Positions 35,688 through 44,255 of a stretch of DNA of 64,000 nucleotides are shown here, piece by piece. The stretch is from Hymenobacter lapidiphilus (lineage in GTDB: Bacteria; Bacteroidota; Bacteroidia; Cytophagales; Hymenobacteraceae), in the NCBI RefSeq assembly GCF_013377885.1, contig NZ_JABKAU010000015.1, positions 1 to 64,000 on the forward strand. The letters run 5' to 3'. A program made the translations under genes and the position numbers. How positions within the stretch are numbered: position 1 is the stretch's first letter; each line of letters starts with the position of its first letter. Under the pieces are notes generated by a model, which was given only the letters and a program-made list of their open reading frames with translations, was not told the DNA's origin and ran no database searches.

Positions 35688-36071
35688 CTAGTCGCGACGG
35701 GCCATTTTGGCCTCAATCGAATGCTGGGTGTGCGGTACAGCGCGCAGGCGCTCCTTCTGGATGAGCTTGCCAGTGCCGATGCATACGCCGTAGGTACCGT
35801 TTTTAATGCGGACCAACGCGTTTTCGAGCTGCTGAATGAACTTCATCTGGCGCGACGCCAACTGGTTCATGCTTTCCTTCTCGGCCGTGTCGGCGCCGTC
35901 TTCCAGCACCTTCGATGAAGAGGCCGTGTTGTCGGTACCCATGTCGTTTTTACGGCTCAGGGTTTCCTTGATAAAAGAAACTTCTTTGCGGGCGGCGGTA
36001 AGCTTGTCCTGGATGATTTGCTCGAACTCGGCCAGTTCTTCCTTGGAATAGCGTAGGGGTGCTTCACTCAT
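35688..36071 (-). CDS. DksA/TraR-family protein without zinc cysteines
   Basis: The 127-residue protein is a TraR/DksA-type RNA polymerase regulator by its pattern: a coiled-coil part (about residues 10-90) and a C-terminal globule GTYGVCIGTGKLIQKERLRA, ending PHTQHSIEAK. The canonical four-cysteine zinc site is reduced to one cysteine (residue 97); the others are Thr and Ser-type residues. The coiled-coil tip has ADTAEKE, but I cannot judge its activity on RNA polymerase. Several Bacteroidota members look like this, so the loss is ancestral, not recent. Confidence 0.85.
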   Translation of the reverse strand: MSEAPLRYSKEELAEFEQIIQDKLTAARKEVSFIKETLSRKNDMGTDNTASSSKVLEDGADTAEKESMNQLASRQMKFIQQLENALVRIKNGTYGVCIGTGKLIQKERLRAVPHTQHSIEAKMARRD

Positions 36072-36394
36072 GATGGTAAAGGAAGATTATAGTGAGAGAG
36101 GTGGGATTGGGGAGGCTGGTTGATAGTGACACCGACTGGCCGGCACATCTGGGTGTTGAGCCAAGTAAGCCGAACAGCAGCAGAATCGAATTGGTTTGCT
36201 TAGCTGCTTTGGCGGAAACCAAAATGCACACCCTCCGCAACCGCTCAATGCCGGTAATCGGCCGCAAAGCTACGAGTTTGTCGGCGGATTGCGCATCACC
36301 CCTGCCTAAGTGGCAATGCCTTACCCGAAGCGGTCTGGACTGGGACCAACAGGCAGCAGCTGCCGGAATTGATGAGCTAGCTCAGTTTTTGAGC
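36072..36394. other. Intergenic region between the DksA-like gene and ribH
   Basis: I see no convincing gene, tRNA or repeat in these 323 bases. It probably carries the promoter of the DksA-like gene, but no clear TAnnTTTG box is placed at a useful distance. Confidence 0.5.
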
Positions 36395-36871
36395 TTAGAA
36401 ACCCAGCATATGGATGGCGGCTACTGCACCTTCTACGCCTTTGTTACCGTGCTTGCCGCCGGCCCGGTCCCAGGCTTGCTCCAGCGTGTTGGTAGTTACC
36501 AGCCCGAATATGACGGGCTTGTTGAACTTGAGGCCCACGTTGGTGATGCCGCTAGCCACGGCGTGGCAGATGTAGTCGTCGTGCTTGGTTTCGCCCTGAA
36601 TAACCACACCCAGACAGATTACGGCGTCAATCTCGTCGTGCTGGGCCAGCAGCTGCGCCCCCAGCGTCAGCTCGAAGCTGCCGGGCACGGTGTTGCGGAA
36701 GATATGCTCGGGCTTGGCGCCGTGCTTGAGCAGGGTATCGTAGGCGCCCTGGGCCAGCGTATCGGTGATTTCGCGGTTCCACTCGGCCACTACCAACCCG
36801 AAGCGCTTCTCGGAGATGTCAACGAAGTGGTCGGAGGTGTAGTCGCTCAGGTTCTTGAGGGAAGTTGCCAT
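36395..36871 (-). CDS. ribH: 6,7-dimethyl-8-ribityllumazine synthase
   Basis: RibH joins the ribityl-uracil intermediate with dihydroxybutanone phosphate, giving the last intermediate before riboflavin. The 158-residue protein has WNREITDTLAQGA near residue 31, PGSFELTLGAQLLA, CLGVVIQGETKHDDY with the catalytic-region His97, and GNKGVEGAVAAIHML at the end. The protein would form the usual icosahedral or pentameric assembly. Other rib genes are not in the window. A tandem AGCT-type repeat lies 7 to 40 bases upstream of its start. Confidence 0.96.
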   Translation of the reverse strand: MATSLKNLSDYTSDHFVDISEKRFGLVVAEWNREITDTLAQGAYDTLLKHGAKPEHIFRNTVPGSFELTLGAQLLAQHDEIDAVICLGVVIQGETKHDDYICHAVASGITNVGLKFNKPVIFGLVTTNTLEQAWDRAGGKHGNKGVEGAVAAIHMLGF

Positions 36872-36877
36872 TTGTTT

Positions 36878-36910
36878 TAGCTGTTAGCTATCAGTTGCTA
36901 GCTGTTAGCT
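36878..36910. repeat. Short tandem AGCT-type repeat upstream of ribH
   Basis: Two identical 12-base copies of TAGCTGTTAGCT (36878-36889 and 36899-36910) flank ATCAGTTGC, directly upstream of the ribH start. Similar AGCT-rich blocks precede ileS and the last gene of the window. Confidence 0.75.
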
Positions 36911-37036
36911 TATGTTCTGGGAGTGAGTTGCTTACCAAAAGCACTGCGGGCCTTGGCGGTAGCGGCGGGCTTTACCGAAACCAGCGCGCCGGTTTTGCTG
37001 CAAAGATAGTCGGACCAGCCGGGTGTCTACCTAAAG

Positions 37037-37067
37037 AAAAAAGGCAGCCCGAAAGCCGCCTTTTTAT
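37037..37067 (-). terminator. Terminator after the TPR membrane protein gene
   Basis: AAAAAAGGC and GCCTTTTT pair around AGCCCGAAAGCC, 78 bases past the stop codon of the TPR gene on the minus strand. The minus-strand product ends in a T run. Confidence 0.65.
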
Positions 37068-37144
37068 CTGTAAATTACTAACTATAAGCTTTTTGCGAAG
37101 AATTATACTCTTTAGGCTGAACGAAAGCTAGCAGTTCAAACCAC

Positions 37145-37915
37145 TTACTTATTGTTCAGGCCTTCGGCGCGCGACTTGTACTGCTTGGCTTCGTTGGCTT
37201 CGGCGGCAGCAGGATAGGCGGTCAGGATTTTCTCGTAAGCTGTGATGGCGCCGGCGTAATCCTTGGCTACTTCGCGGGCAGTGCCTTCCTTGAGCAGGTA
37301 AGCGGGCGAGAAGTACTCGTTGGCGTTGTAGTTGGCGGCCTTGTTGTAGTAGTCGGCAGCTTCCTTGGGCTGGTTGAGCTCCAGGTGGGCATCGCCAATC
37401 AGCGAGTAGGCGCGGGCCTGCACCAGGTAGTCGTCGGCGCTGAAGTCTTCGAGGTAGTCGATGGCCGCCTTGTACTGGCCTTGCTTAAGGGCAGCCACAC
37501 CGGCGTAGAAGCTGGCCAGGTTGCCGGCATCCGACCCACCGTACTCCGAAGCCACGCGCTCCAGACCCAGGTTACGGCCGTCGCCTTTCAGCGACTTCTG
37601 CAACGAGTCGGCCTCCCAGTAGCTTACCGCCTGGAACATGGCCGCCTGCCCTTTCTCGTTCTGCGAGTTGCGCCACAGGTAGTAGCCGAAGCCACCCGCT
37701 ACGGCCAGCACTACTACGGCCAGCAGGCCCAGCAGCACGTTCTTGTTGCGGCGCACGAAATCCTCCGACTCCACCAGCCGCATGGCCAGCGCGTCGGGGT
37801 CTTCCATCAGCGGGTGCTCGGGGTTGTAGGCTTGCGCAGGGGCCAGCGGGTCGGTGCTAACGACGCGCTGCGGGCGGTTCTGCTGGCTTTTACCCGTAAA
37901 AGGAATCTTGGACAT
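37145..37915 (-). CDS. YfgM-like TPR membrane protein
   Basis: The 256-residue protein has one membrane segment at about residues 58-78 (NVLLGLLAVVVLAVAGGFGY) with the bulk outside, followed by TPR-like helices (FYAGVAALKQGQYKAAIDYL, YSLIGDAHLELNQPKEAADY). This is the layout of YfgM, an ancillary protein of the Sec translocon and PpiD. The name is by resemblance only. It lies 54 bases downstream of pdhA but is likely an independent function. Confidence 0.72.
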   Translation of the reverse strand: MSKIPFTGKSQQNRPQRVVSTDPLAPAQAYNPEHPLMEDPDALAMRLVESEDFVRRNKNVLLGLLAVVVLAVAGGFGYYLWRNSQNEKGQAAMFQAVSYWEADSLQKSLKGDGRNLGLERVASEYGGSDAGNLASFYAGVAALKQGQYKAAIDYLEDFSADDYLVQARAYSLIGDAHLELNQPKEAADYYNKAANYNANEYFSPAYLLKEGTAREVAKDYAGAITAYEKILTAYPAAAEANEAKQYKSRAEGLNNK

Positions 37916-37969
37916 GGAAGTTGCTCGAAAAAGGGGCCGCTGAATACGGCCGGAAAATCGTCCGGTTGC

Positions 37970-39145
37970 TTAGTCGCGAATGTATGGGTAGTCCTGCTGC
38001 ACGTACACGTCGTGGTAAAGCTCGTCGGCAGTCGGGTAGTCCGACTTCTCGGCAAACTCCACCGACTCCTGCACCTGCGCCTTTATCTTCTCGTCGATGG
38101 CTTCCAGGTCGGCCTTGGTGGCCATCTTGTGCGTGAGGATGGTGTGGCGCACGGCTTCGATGGAGTCGCGTGAGCGGTAGTCCTCCAGCTCGTCTTTGGT
38201 GCGGTACTTGGCCGGGTCGCTCATCGAGTGGCCCTTGTAGCGGTACGTTTTGAACTCCAGCAACGTGGGGCCTTCGCCGGCCCGGGCCCGCTCGGCGGCG
38301 CGGGATACGGCCTCGTGCACTTCCTCTACGTTCATGGCATTCACCGGCTCGGAGGGCATATCGTACGACTCACCCAGCGTGTACAGCTCCGTGACGTTGG
38401 AGGTCCGCTGCACCGAGGTGCCCATGGCGTAGCCGTTGTTCTCAATCACGAAGATGACGGGCAGCTTCCAGAGCATGGCCATGTTGAAGGCCTCGTGCAG
38501 GGCGCCCTGGCGCACGGCACCGTCGCCCATCGAGCAGACACAGAGGTTGCCGGTCTTGTTGTATTTCTCGGCGAAGGCAATGCCGGCACCCATCGGCACC
38601 TGCGCGCCCACGATGCCGTGGCCACCGATGAAGTTTACTTCCTTATCGAAGATGTGCATCGAGCCGCCCTTGCCTTTCGAGCAGCCGGTGGCTTTGGCAT
38701 ACAGCTCGGCCATGATGGCGTTGGGCGAGGTGCCCAGCGCCAGCGGATGGGCGTGGTCGCGGTAGGCGGTGATGTGCTTGTCGTCCTTGGTCAGGGCCGA
38801 GACGGTACCGGCTACGCAGGCCTCCTGGCCGATGTAGAGGTGGCAGAAGCCTTTAATTTTCTGCTGACCATACAGCTGCCCGGCCTTCTCCTCGAACTTG
38901 CGCATGAGCATCATCTGCTCATACCAGGTCAGGTAGATTTCTTTCGGGTAGTTGGCCGTAGCCGGCGACGAGGCCCTGGGCGCATCGGTAGCAGCCTTAG
39001 CTTCTTTGTTCACCGCCGTTTTCACGTTCTGGGGCTGCTGGGCGGTTTCCACCTTGGCCTTACCCTTAGCGGGCGCTTTGGTTGCCGACGTTTTCTTCGC
39101 CGAATTGGAAGCCTTAGCCGCAGCCTGTACTTTCGTCTCCGCCAT
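37970..39145 (-). CDS. pdhA: Pyruvate dehydrogenase E1 component, alpha subunit
   Basis: The 391-residue protein is the thiamine-diphosphate-binding alpha subunit of pyruvate dehydrogenase, which converts pyruvate towards acetyl-CoA. The TPP motif is CSMGDGAVRQGALHEAFN, with the alpha-subunit phosphorylation-loop-like YRYKGHSMSDPAKYRT further on. Residues 1-66 are an extra lysine and alanine-rich head (KKTSATKAPAKGKAKVE) before YPKEIYLTWY. I start at MAETKVQ since longer readings overlap recF on the opposite strand. The beta subunit is not adjacent. Confidence 0.93.
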   Translation of the reverse strand: MAETKVQAAAKASNSAKKTSATKAPAKGKAKVETAQQPQNVKTAVNKEAKAATDAPRASSPATANYPKEIYLTWYEQMMLMRKFEEKAGQLYGQQKIKGFCHLYIGQEACVAGTVSALTKDDKHITAYRDHAHPLALGTSPNAIMAELYAKATGCSKGKGGSMHIFDKEVNFIGGHGIVGAQVPMGAGIAFAEKYNKTGNLCVCSMGDGAVRQGALHEAFNMAMLWKLPVIFVIENNGYAMGTSVQRTSNVTELYTLGESYDMPSEPVNAMNVEEVHEAVSRAAERARAGEGPTLLEFKTYRYKGHSMSDPAKYRTKDELEDYRSRDSIEAVRHTILTHKMATKADLEAIDEKIKAQVQESVEFAEKSDYPTADELYHDVYVQQDYPYIRD

Positions 39146-39174
39146 CTTAGTTTCGATTGTTCGCGTTTGGGAGG

Positions 39175-39182
39175 CGAAAGTA
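39175..39182 (-). promoter_or_regulatory. Candidate -7 box of pdhA
   Basis: On the minus strand this reads TACTTTCG, one base off TAnnTTTG, 30 bases before the pdhA start and within the 69-base divergent region shared with recF. Confidence 0.35.
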
Positions 39183-39214
39183 CGTAAAAGGATTGCAATG
39201 TCCGAACCCCGCGC

Positions 39215-40330
39215 ATGAACCTGGAGAACCTTCACCTGCTCTTCTTCAAGAATTACGAAGAAGCTCAGCTCGCCTTTTCCCCGCACATCAACTGCTTTAT
39301 CGGCGACAATGGCAGCGGCAAAACCAACCTGCTCGATGCCATTCACTACCTCTCGCTGACCAAGAGTGCCTTCACCCAGGCCGATGCCCAAAGTATCCGG
39401 CAGGGCGAGGAGTTTTTTGTGGTGCGCGGCCGGTTCGAGGGCCGGCCCGACGAGGCGCCGGCCGAAACCATCCAGTGCAGCCTGCGGGTGGGCCAGAAGA
39501 AAAGCGTTACTCACGACAAGCAGCCTTATGAGCGGGTATCCGACCACATCGGCCGCTACCCGGTGGTGCTCATCTCACCCTACGATACAGACCTGATCCG
39601 GCAGGGCAGCGAGGAGCGGCGCAAGCACTTCGACAGCCTCATGTCGCAGCTCGACCACGCGTATCTGGAGCTGCTCATCCGCTACACCCAGCTGCTCAAG
39701 CAGCGCAACGCCCTGCTTAAGCTGGCTGCTGACCGCCAGGCCGGCTACGACCGTGACTACCTGCTAACGATTGACGAGCAGCTGGCCCCGCTGGGTGAGC
39801 AGCTCGTGCAGCGGCGCCAAGAGTTCTTGGTCGGGTTCGAGCCGCTCTTCCAGCGTCACTACGCCCAGCTCGCCGATGGTCAGGAGCAGGTTACGCTCAC
39901 TTATAAAAGCGAGCTACCCGGCACCGACTTCGGCAAGCTGCTACGGCTGCAGGAGCGCCGCGACCTGACGCTGCAGCGCACCACTACCGGCCCCCACCGC
40001 GACGACTTCACTTTCCTGATGGATGAGAAGCCGGTGAAAGGCTACGGCTCGCAGGGTCAGCAGAAGTCGTTCGCCATTGCCCTCAAGCTGGCCCAGTTCG
40101 AGCTATTGGCCGAGCGCCAGCACCAGAAGCCCCTGCTGCTGCTCGACGACATTTTCGACCGCCTTGATGAGAAGCGCATCACCCGGCTTATGCAGCTGGT
40201 GGCCAACCACACCTTCGGCCAGATTTTCCTGACCGACACTCACCTCGAACGCACCGACCGGGTACTGGCTGAGCTGTCGGAAGATATCCGCCGGTTCCGG
40301 GTAGATGCCGGCACCGTGACGCGGTTGTAG
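39215..40330 (+). CDS. recF: DNA replication and repair protein RecF
   Basis: RecF helps load RecA at gaps. The 371-residue ABC-type ATPase has Walker A GDNGSGKT at residues 30-37, the signature-like YGSQGQQKSFAIALKLAQ, and Walker B LLLLDDIFDRLDEKR. The length is normal. In many bacteria recF sits in the dnaA-dnaN cluster at the origin; here it stands divergent from pdhA and is followed by the DciA-like gene. The pairing of recF with dciA is seen in Bacteroidota and other phyla. Confidence 0.95.
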   Translation: MNLENLHLLFFKNYEEAQLAFSPHINCFIGDNGSGKTNLLDAIHYLSLTKSAFTQADAQSIRQGEEFFVVRGRFEGRPDEAPAETIQCSLRVGQKKSVTHDKQPYERVSDHIGRYPVVLISPYDTDLIRQGSEERRKHFDSLMSQLDHAYLELLIRYTQLLKQRNALLKLAADRQAGYDRDYLLTIDEQLAPLGEQLVQRRQEFLVGFEPLFQRHYAQLADGQEQVTLTYKSELPGTDFGKLLRLQERRDLTLQRTTTGPHRDDFTFLMDEKPVKGYGSQGQQKSFAIALKLAQFELLAERQHQKPLLLLDDIFDRLDEKRITRLMQLVANHTFGQIFLTDTHLERTDRVLAELSEDIRRFRVDAGTVTRL

Positions 40331-40397
40331 CCGACGGGCGGGGTATCTTTGTTGAGTTAGCCAGCGGGGTGCTTTCTCCGCGCGTTAACTTACTGAA

Positions 40398-40721
40398 ATG
40401 GCCTACAAAAAACCTTACGCTCCCGAAAATTCCCGCAAGGCCGACATTGTCTCGCTCAAAGACAGCATCACGTCTATGCTGCGCGCCTACCGCCTGCAGG
40501 GCAAGCTGAACGAGGTGACGGTGGTGGCCAGTTGGGAGAAGGTGATGGGCAAGGCCGTGGCTCTGAAAACCCAGCAGCTCTATGTGAGCAACAACAAGCT
40601 GTTCGTGCGTCTTTCCTCCGCACCCCTCAAGCACGAGTTGGTAATGGCCAAGACCAAAGTGCTGGCCAACCTTAACGCCGAGGTTGGCGAGGACATTATC
40701 AAGGAAGTCGTCTTCCTATAG
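40398..40721 (+). CDS. DUF721/DciA-family helicase-loading protein
   Basis: The 107-residue protein fits the DUF721 (DciA) family, which loads the replicative helicase where DnaC-type loaders are absent. The pattern VASWEKVMGKAVALKT and LYVSNNKLFVRLSSAPLKH is typical of the KH-like fold. It lies 67 bases after recF on the same strand. The assignment is by pattern and neighbourhood; a helicase partner is not in the window. Confidence 0.88.
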   Translation: MAYKKPYAPENSRKADIVSLKDSITSMLRAYRLQGKLNEVTVVASWEKVMGKAVALKTQQLYVSNNKLFVRLSSAPLKHELVMAKTKVLANLNAEVGEDIIKEVVFL

Positions 40722-41079
40722 CCGATCTACAGAAGCCGGCTTCGCAGCACCCGGTTTTATGGTGGCTGCCTTCGCCGCGAAGGAACGGTAACTCCCCAGG
40801 CGTTGAGTAGGCAGTGAGCATCATTGCTCAGCTACAGCAAACCGCGCTCCTACCGCCATGCCAACCTATCCAGCTTAAAAGTATCCAGGCAGCTGGTGGA
40901 AACTCCTTCTGCAGCATGAGGTACATAGTGGGGTAAGAACACTCCTTGCGCCACTGCGAGCGGCTGTTAGTGGCGTGTAGAGATGATTAGGCAAGTGTTG
41001 CAAGACCCCCAGAGCCAAACGTACTCCTACGCAATGAGCCTGCACCCGTGCGCCGCCCCTGCTATTGCGCTGTAGCCAC
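40722..41079. other. Intergenic region between the DciA-like and thioesterase genes
   Basis: I see no convincing gene, repeat or RNA in these 358 bases. Short reading frames across it lack family character. It lies between convergent genes; no clear terminator hairpin was found. Confidence 0.5.
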
Positions 41080-41652
41080 TCAACTGCTGTGGTAAGCAAT
41101 TCGGCAACGCTCTCCATCCAGCAACCCCATCTGGTCATCTATGGCTAGGCTGGTGCGGGCATTATCGAACTGTTCGCGGTACTGCTGCTGAAACTGCCGG
41201 CGCTTGATGGCTTCCTGAAAGCGGCGCACGTCGTCGCGGGTTTCCAGCTCCAAGCCGGGCACCTTCGTAGGCTGGCCGCCTTCGTCTTTAGCCACCATGG
41301 TGAAGTAGCTCGTGTTGGTGTGTTTCATCAGGCCGGTGCGCACATCTTCGGCCGTTACCTTGATGCCTACCAGCAGCGAGGTGCGACCCACATAGTTCAC
41401 CGATGCCAGCAGCGAAACCAGCTCACCTACTTCCACCGGCTGCATGAAATTCACTCCATCTACGCTCACGGTTACGCAATAGGTGCCGGCATGTTTGGAG
41501 GCGGCGGCATAGGCAACTTTGTCCATCAGCGAGAGCAGGATACCCCCGTGAATCTTGCCGCCGAAGTTGGCATACGATGGAATCATCAGCTCGGTGAGCG
41601 TGACGCGCGAGTAGGAAACGGGACGATAGTCGGGGAGTACAAAAGGGGGCAT
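41080..41652 (-). CDS. Hotdog-fold acyl-CoA thioesterase
   Basis: The 190-residue protein shows the acyl-CoA thioesterase pattern of the BFIT/ACOT type: LTELMIPSYANFGGKIHGG with the catalytic-loop glycines, LLSLMDKVAYAAASKHAG with the helix aspartate, and VDGVNFMQPVEVGELV. These hydrolyse acyl-CoA to free acid and CoA. The C-terminal 40 residues (EAIKRRQFQQQYREQ) are an extra charged helix. It converges with the DciA-like gene across a feature-poor gap. Confidence 0.88.
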   Translation of the reverse strand: MPPFVLPDYRPVSYSRVTLTELMIPSYANFGGKIHGGILLSLMDKVAYAAASKHAGTYCVTVSVDGVNFMQPVEVGELVSLLASVNYVGRTSLLVGIKVTAEDVRTGLMKHTNTSYFTMVAKDEGGQPTKVPGLELETRDDVRRFQEAIKRRQFQQQYREQFDNARTSLAIDDQMGLLDGERCRIAYHSS

Positions 41653-41912
41653 GGGCTGGCAGGATAAACGAACAGGAGGTGTGCAAAGCTAGCGCTTCCA
41701 TCGTGCCACTTGCCCCTCTCCTACCTTGTCCGGCTTGATTACAAGACAACCGTGTAGCCACCACTTCTTTGCTCTCAACGAACCTGTTAATAACGGGCCG
41801 GAACAAACGGGCGAACAGCTGTCCTCTGTGGCTGGTTTGCCAGACAGGGCCTTATAGGGCCGTAGCTTATCCAGCGCTGTATCATCGGTGTGCAAAGTGG
41901 GCGAAACAGATA

Positions 41913-41928
41913 TGTTTCACGTGGAACA
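41913..41928. promoter_or_regulatory. parS-like ParB-binding site 1
   Basis: TGTTTCACGTGGAACA is a 16-mer that, read on the minus strand, is TGTTCCACGTGAAACA, a full match to the parS consensus TGTTNCACGTGAAACA. It lies 9 bases past the stop codon of the HTH-type gene. Its role in chromosome segregation is inferred from the match. Confidence 0.8.
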
Positions 41929-41936
41929 CTTCTGTT

Positions 41937-42335
41937 CTACTTCGGACCGTACACCTTCAATAGCAACTCGTTGTAAGCCTCCAGCAGGGCGATATACTTC
42001 TGCTGAAGCTGCATTAAGTCTTTTAAACTATCTGAACTGGCAACGACTGTAACAGTGGAACGAGACACATTGCCACTCTCGGACACATTCGTTACGTTTT
42101 TAGGAGCATGTGTAACGTTAAACGATAAGTCGGTTTGCTGCGTAATCGTAAAGTCGTTACTGAAATCGTGTCCGATTATTTCGCCTACACGCTTTACAAA
42201 GGTGTAATCAAGCTCTCGTTCCTTGAACTTACGATACATTGTCGGACGTGTAATACCCAGGTCATCCACTATCCGCGTAATGGATATTCCGCTGTTTTTG
42301 ATAGCATCCTGCAGTATTTCGCCCTGGTGCGGCAT
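41937..42335 (-). CDS. Helix-turn-helix protein with Asn-Val-Thr repeats
   Basis: The 132-residue protein starts MPHQGEILQDAIKNSGISIT and has an HTH core at about residues 13-37 (ITRIVDDLGITRPTMYRKF). The middle (residues 72-93) repeats the pattern N-V-T or N-V-S four times, encoded partly by the heptamer TGTAACG that also occurs upstream. The C terminus (residues 103-130) looks like a coiled coil suited to dimerisation. Base composition is lower in GC than the neighbours, hinting at transfer. It is a likely DNA-binding regulator; target is unknown. A parS-like site lies just downstream. Confidence 0.6.
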   Translation of the reverse strand: MPHQGEILQDAIKNSGISITRIVDDLGITRPTMYRKFKERELDYTFVKRVGEIIGHDFSNDFTITQQTDLSFNVTHAPKNVTNVSESGNVSRSTVTVVASSDSLKDLMQLQQKYIALLEAYNELLLKVYGPK

Positions 42336-42394
42336 AGATAGAGGTTGTAAAGGAGTTCGAGGTGTAAATATGTACAATACAATCCGCGTTACCA

Positions 42395-42451
42395 AAGCGT
42401 ACGATCATGTTATGATGATACGCTGATACAGTACAACAAAATCGTACGCTT
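42395..42451. promoter_or_regulatory. Inverted repeat upstream of the HTH gene
   Basis: AAGCGTACGAT (42395-42405) and ATCGTACGCTT (42441-42451) are perfect 11-base arms 35 bases apart, 60 bases upstream of the HTH gene start. The spacing suits a looped operator. The pair is palindromic in core (CGTACG). Confidence 0.5.
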
Positions 42452-42470
42452 AAACAACACCTTGCCACAG

Positions 42471-42523
42471 TGTAACGCAACAAAACAAACGTTACACATG
42501 ACACGTTACATCAATTTTGTAAC
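42471..42523. promoter_or_regulatory. Array of TGTAACG-type heptamers upstream of the HTH gene
   Basis: TGTAACG lies at 42471, and CGTTACA at 42490 and 42504, then TGTAAC at 42518. The last three are 14 bases apart. The same heptamer appears inside the HTH coding region in the NVT-encoding part. A regulator-binding array is possible. Confidence 0.4.
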
Positions 42524-42564
42524 ACCTTCGGCAAAATAGCTTTACCTCACTTTAGCACAAAACG

Positions 42565-43428
42565 CTAACGGAGCGCCAATAGCCGCTCGGGGTAGTCGGT
42601 GGTAATACCCCAGGGATCCAGTGCCAGCACTGCTCGCAGGTCGGCCGGCTCGTTCACGGTCCAGGGCACCAGGCGGATGTGCTGACCGGCCAGCTCTGCA
42701 GCCAGCGCGGACGTGAGTAGCCGGAAGTCGGGGCCAACTACAGCTGGCGTGAAACCCAATGCAGACAGGTGCCCGGCCAGCAGCAGGGCATCTTCGATGA
42801 GCAGGCACAAGGGCAGCGTGGGCACCGCATGGTAGGCCAGCTGCAGGATACGCTTATCGAAACAGAGCAGCGTGGTGCGGGGCATGATTTGTAGCGCCTG
42901 TATCTCTGCCAGAACCAACGCCAGCAATTCGGCGGGTGGGGGCTGAAACAGGCCGTCGTGCGCCGGCTCGCTTTTGATTTCGACGCTGTATTTCACCGGG
43001 CTGCGACCCAGCTGTCGGGTCAGGTTTTCGAGGTCGGCTACCACTTCGCGCAGCAGGGGCTTGATGGCCGGCTCGGGCTGCTGCTCCGGGAAATTGGGGT
43101 GGCGCGTCAGACCGCAGTCGTACTCGCGGATACGGGCGTAAGGCAGTTGGTAGAGGTTGTGCTGGCGGGCTTCGGAAGGCGCAATGGGCTTGCCGGAAGG
43201 CAGCCGGCAGATGGCGGCTGACATCCAGGGCTCGTGCGACACGACCACTTGGCGGTCGGCCGAAACCACCACATCCAGCTCTACGGCATCGACGCCCAGG
43301 CGCAGGGCTTCGCGGAAGGCGGGCAGCGTATTTTCGGGCCGTAGCCCGCGGCAACCGCGGTGGCCGTGAACTTCGGGGAAACGCCCGGACAAAGACAATG
43401 ACATAGACGAAAACATGGTACCGGCCAC
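42565..43428 (-). CDS. Glycerophosphodiester phosphodiesterase
   Basis: The 287-residue protein is a GDPD-family enzyme that hydrolyses glycerophosphodiesters from lipid turnover. VHGHRGCRGLRPENTLPAFR near residue 20 holds the catalytic His-Arg and Glu residues of the family, followed by VDAVELDVVVSADRQVVVSHE with the metal-ligand pattern. The end PWTVNEPADLRAVL and WGITTDYPERLL is typical. Three methionines at the start are possible; the first gives a normal length. No signal peptide is clear, so it may act in the cytoplasm. Confidence 0.92.
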   Translation of the reverse strand: MAGTMFSSMSLSLSGRFPEVHGHRGCRGLRPENTLPAFREALRLGVDAVELDVVVSADRQVVVSHEPWMSAAICRLPSGKPIAPSEARQHNLYQLPYARIREYDCGLTRHPNFPEQQPEPAIKPLLREVVADLENLTRQLGRSPVKYSVEIKSEPAHDGLFQPPPAELLALVLAEIQALQIMPRTTLLCFDKRILQLAYHAVPTLPLCLLIEDALLLAGHLSALGFTPAVVGPDFRLLTSALAAELAGQHIRLVPWTVNEPADLRAVLALDPWGITTDYPERLLALR

Positions 43429-43538
43429 AACAATGTGGCTGGCCCCGTTGCTTACGCAGCCCGCGCTCCGGCGTAAGCAAATCGGCCTACTTTTACTTTC
43501 TCAATCCTCATCCCCTCACTGCTTCACCTCTGCAACCC

Positions 43539-44162
43539 ATGAAAAAACTTATCATCCTGCTAGTACTAGCGGCCGTAGGCGTTGGGGCCTACCTCTACTA
43601 CTATAAGGTGCGCACCGCGCCCGAGTATTCGCTTATGCAGGCCTACAAGGCCATCGACGACCACGATCCGGCCGCCTTTGAGCAGTACGTGGATGTGAAT
43701 AGCGTAACGGGCAGCCTCGTGGACGATGTGGCCGAGAACGGTTCGGCCCTGGGCGTGCTCAACCCCGGTGGCATGGCCATGACGGGCGCTCTGCGCCTGT
43801 TAAAGCCGCAACTGGCTAAGGCGGCCCGCAAGGAGGTGCAGCGGTATATAGAAACCGGCTCGGCAGAGGCCGCCGCAGCCGCCGCGCCCAACCGGCTGGT
43901 AAACGTGTCGATGATGGGACTGGCCAGCAAAGTAGTGGGCGAGAACAGCAAGTTTCAGGGCATCGCCTACTCGCGCGAGGAAGGTGAGCAGGCACTAGTA
44001 GGCTTGGAGTTCACGCAGCCCCGCTACGATACCACTATGGTGCTGGAAGTACAGATGCGCAAGCGCGGCGACTACTGGCAGGCCACCGAAATCACCAACA
44101 CGGGGGATATTCTGAAGCACGTGGCACGCATGGAAAAGCGCCGGCTAGTGAGCGGAAAATAG
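43539..44162 (+). CDS. DUF2939-like membrane-anchored protein
   Basis: The 207-residue protein has one N-terminal hydrophobic segment (MKKLIILLVLAAVGVGAYLY). The following YSLMQAYKAIDDHDPAAFEQ and YVDVNSVTGSLVDDV match the DUF2939 pattern, which is found in membrane-anchored proteins of unknown role. A duplicated-looking region follows. It ends before a convergent terminator. The family name is tentative. Confidence 0.65.
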   Translation: MKKLIILLVLAAVGVGAYLYYYKVRTAPEYSLMQAYKAIDDHDPAAFEQYVDVNSVTGSLVDDVAENGSALGVLNPGGMAMTGALRLLKPQLAKAARKEVQRYIETGSAEAAAAAAPNRLVNVSMMGLASKVVGENSKFQGIAYSREEGEQALVGLEFTQPRYDTTMVLEVQMRKRGDYWQATEITNTGDILKHVARMEKRRLVSGK

Positions 44163-44190
44163 AGCCACCACCCCACCACTACTTCAAGCA

Positions 44191-44226
44191 AAAAGCCCCG
44201 CCGTACCGAAGTACAGCGGGGCTTTT
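44191..44226. terminator. Bidirectional terminator
   Basis: AAAAGCCCCGC pairs with GCGGGGCTTTT around 14 bases. It sits between convergent genes, with T-rich and A-rich ends on both strands. Confidence 0.85.
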
Positions 44227-44255
44227 GGTTGCTGGCTGATAAATAGCCGGGCGGC

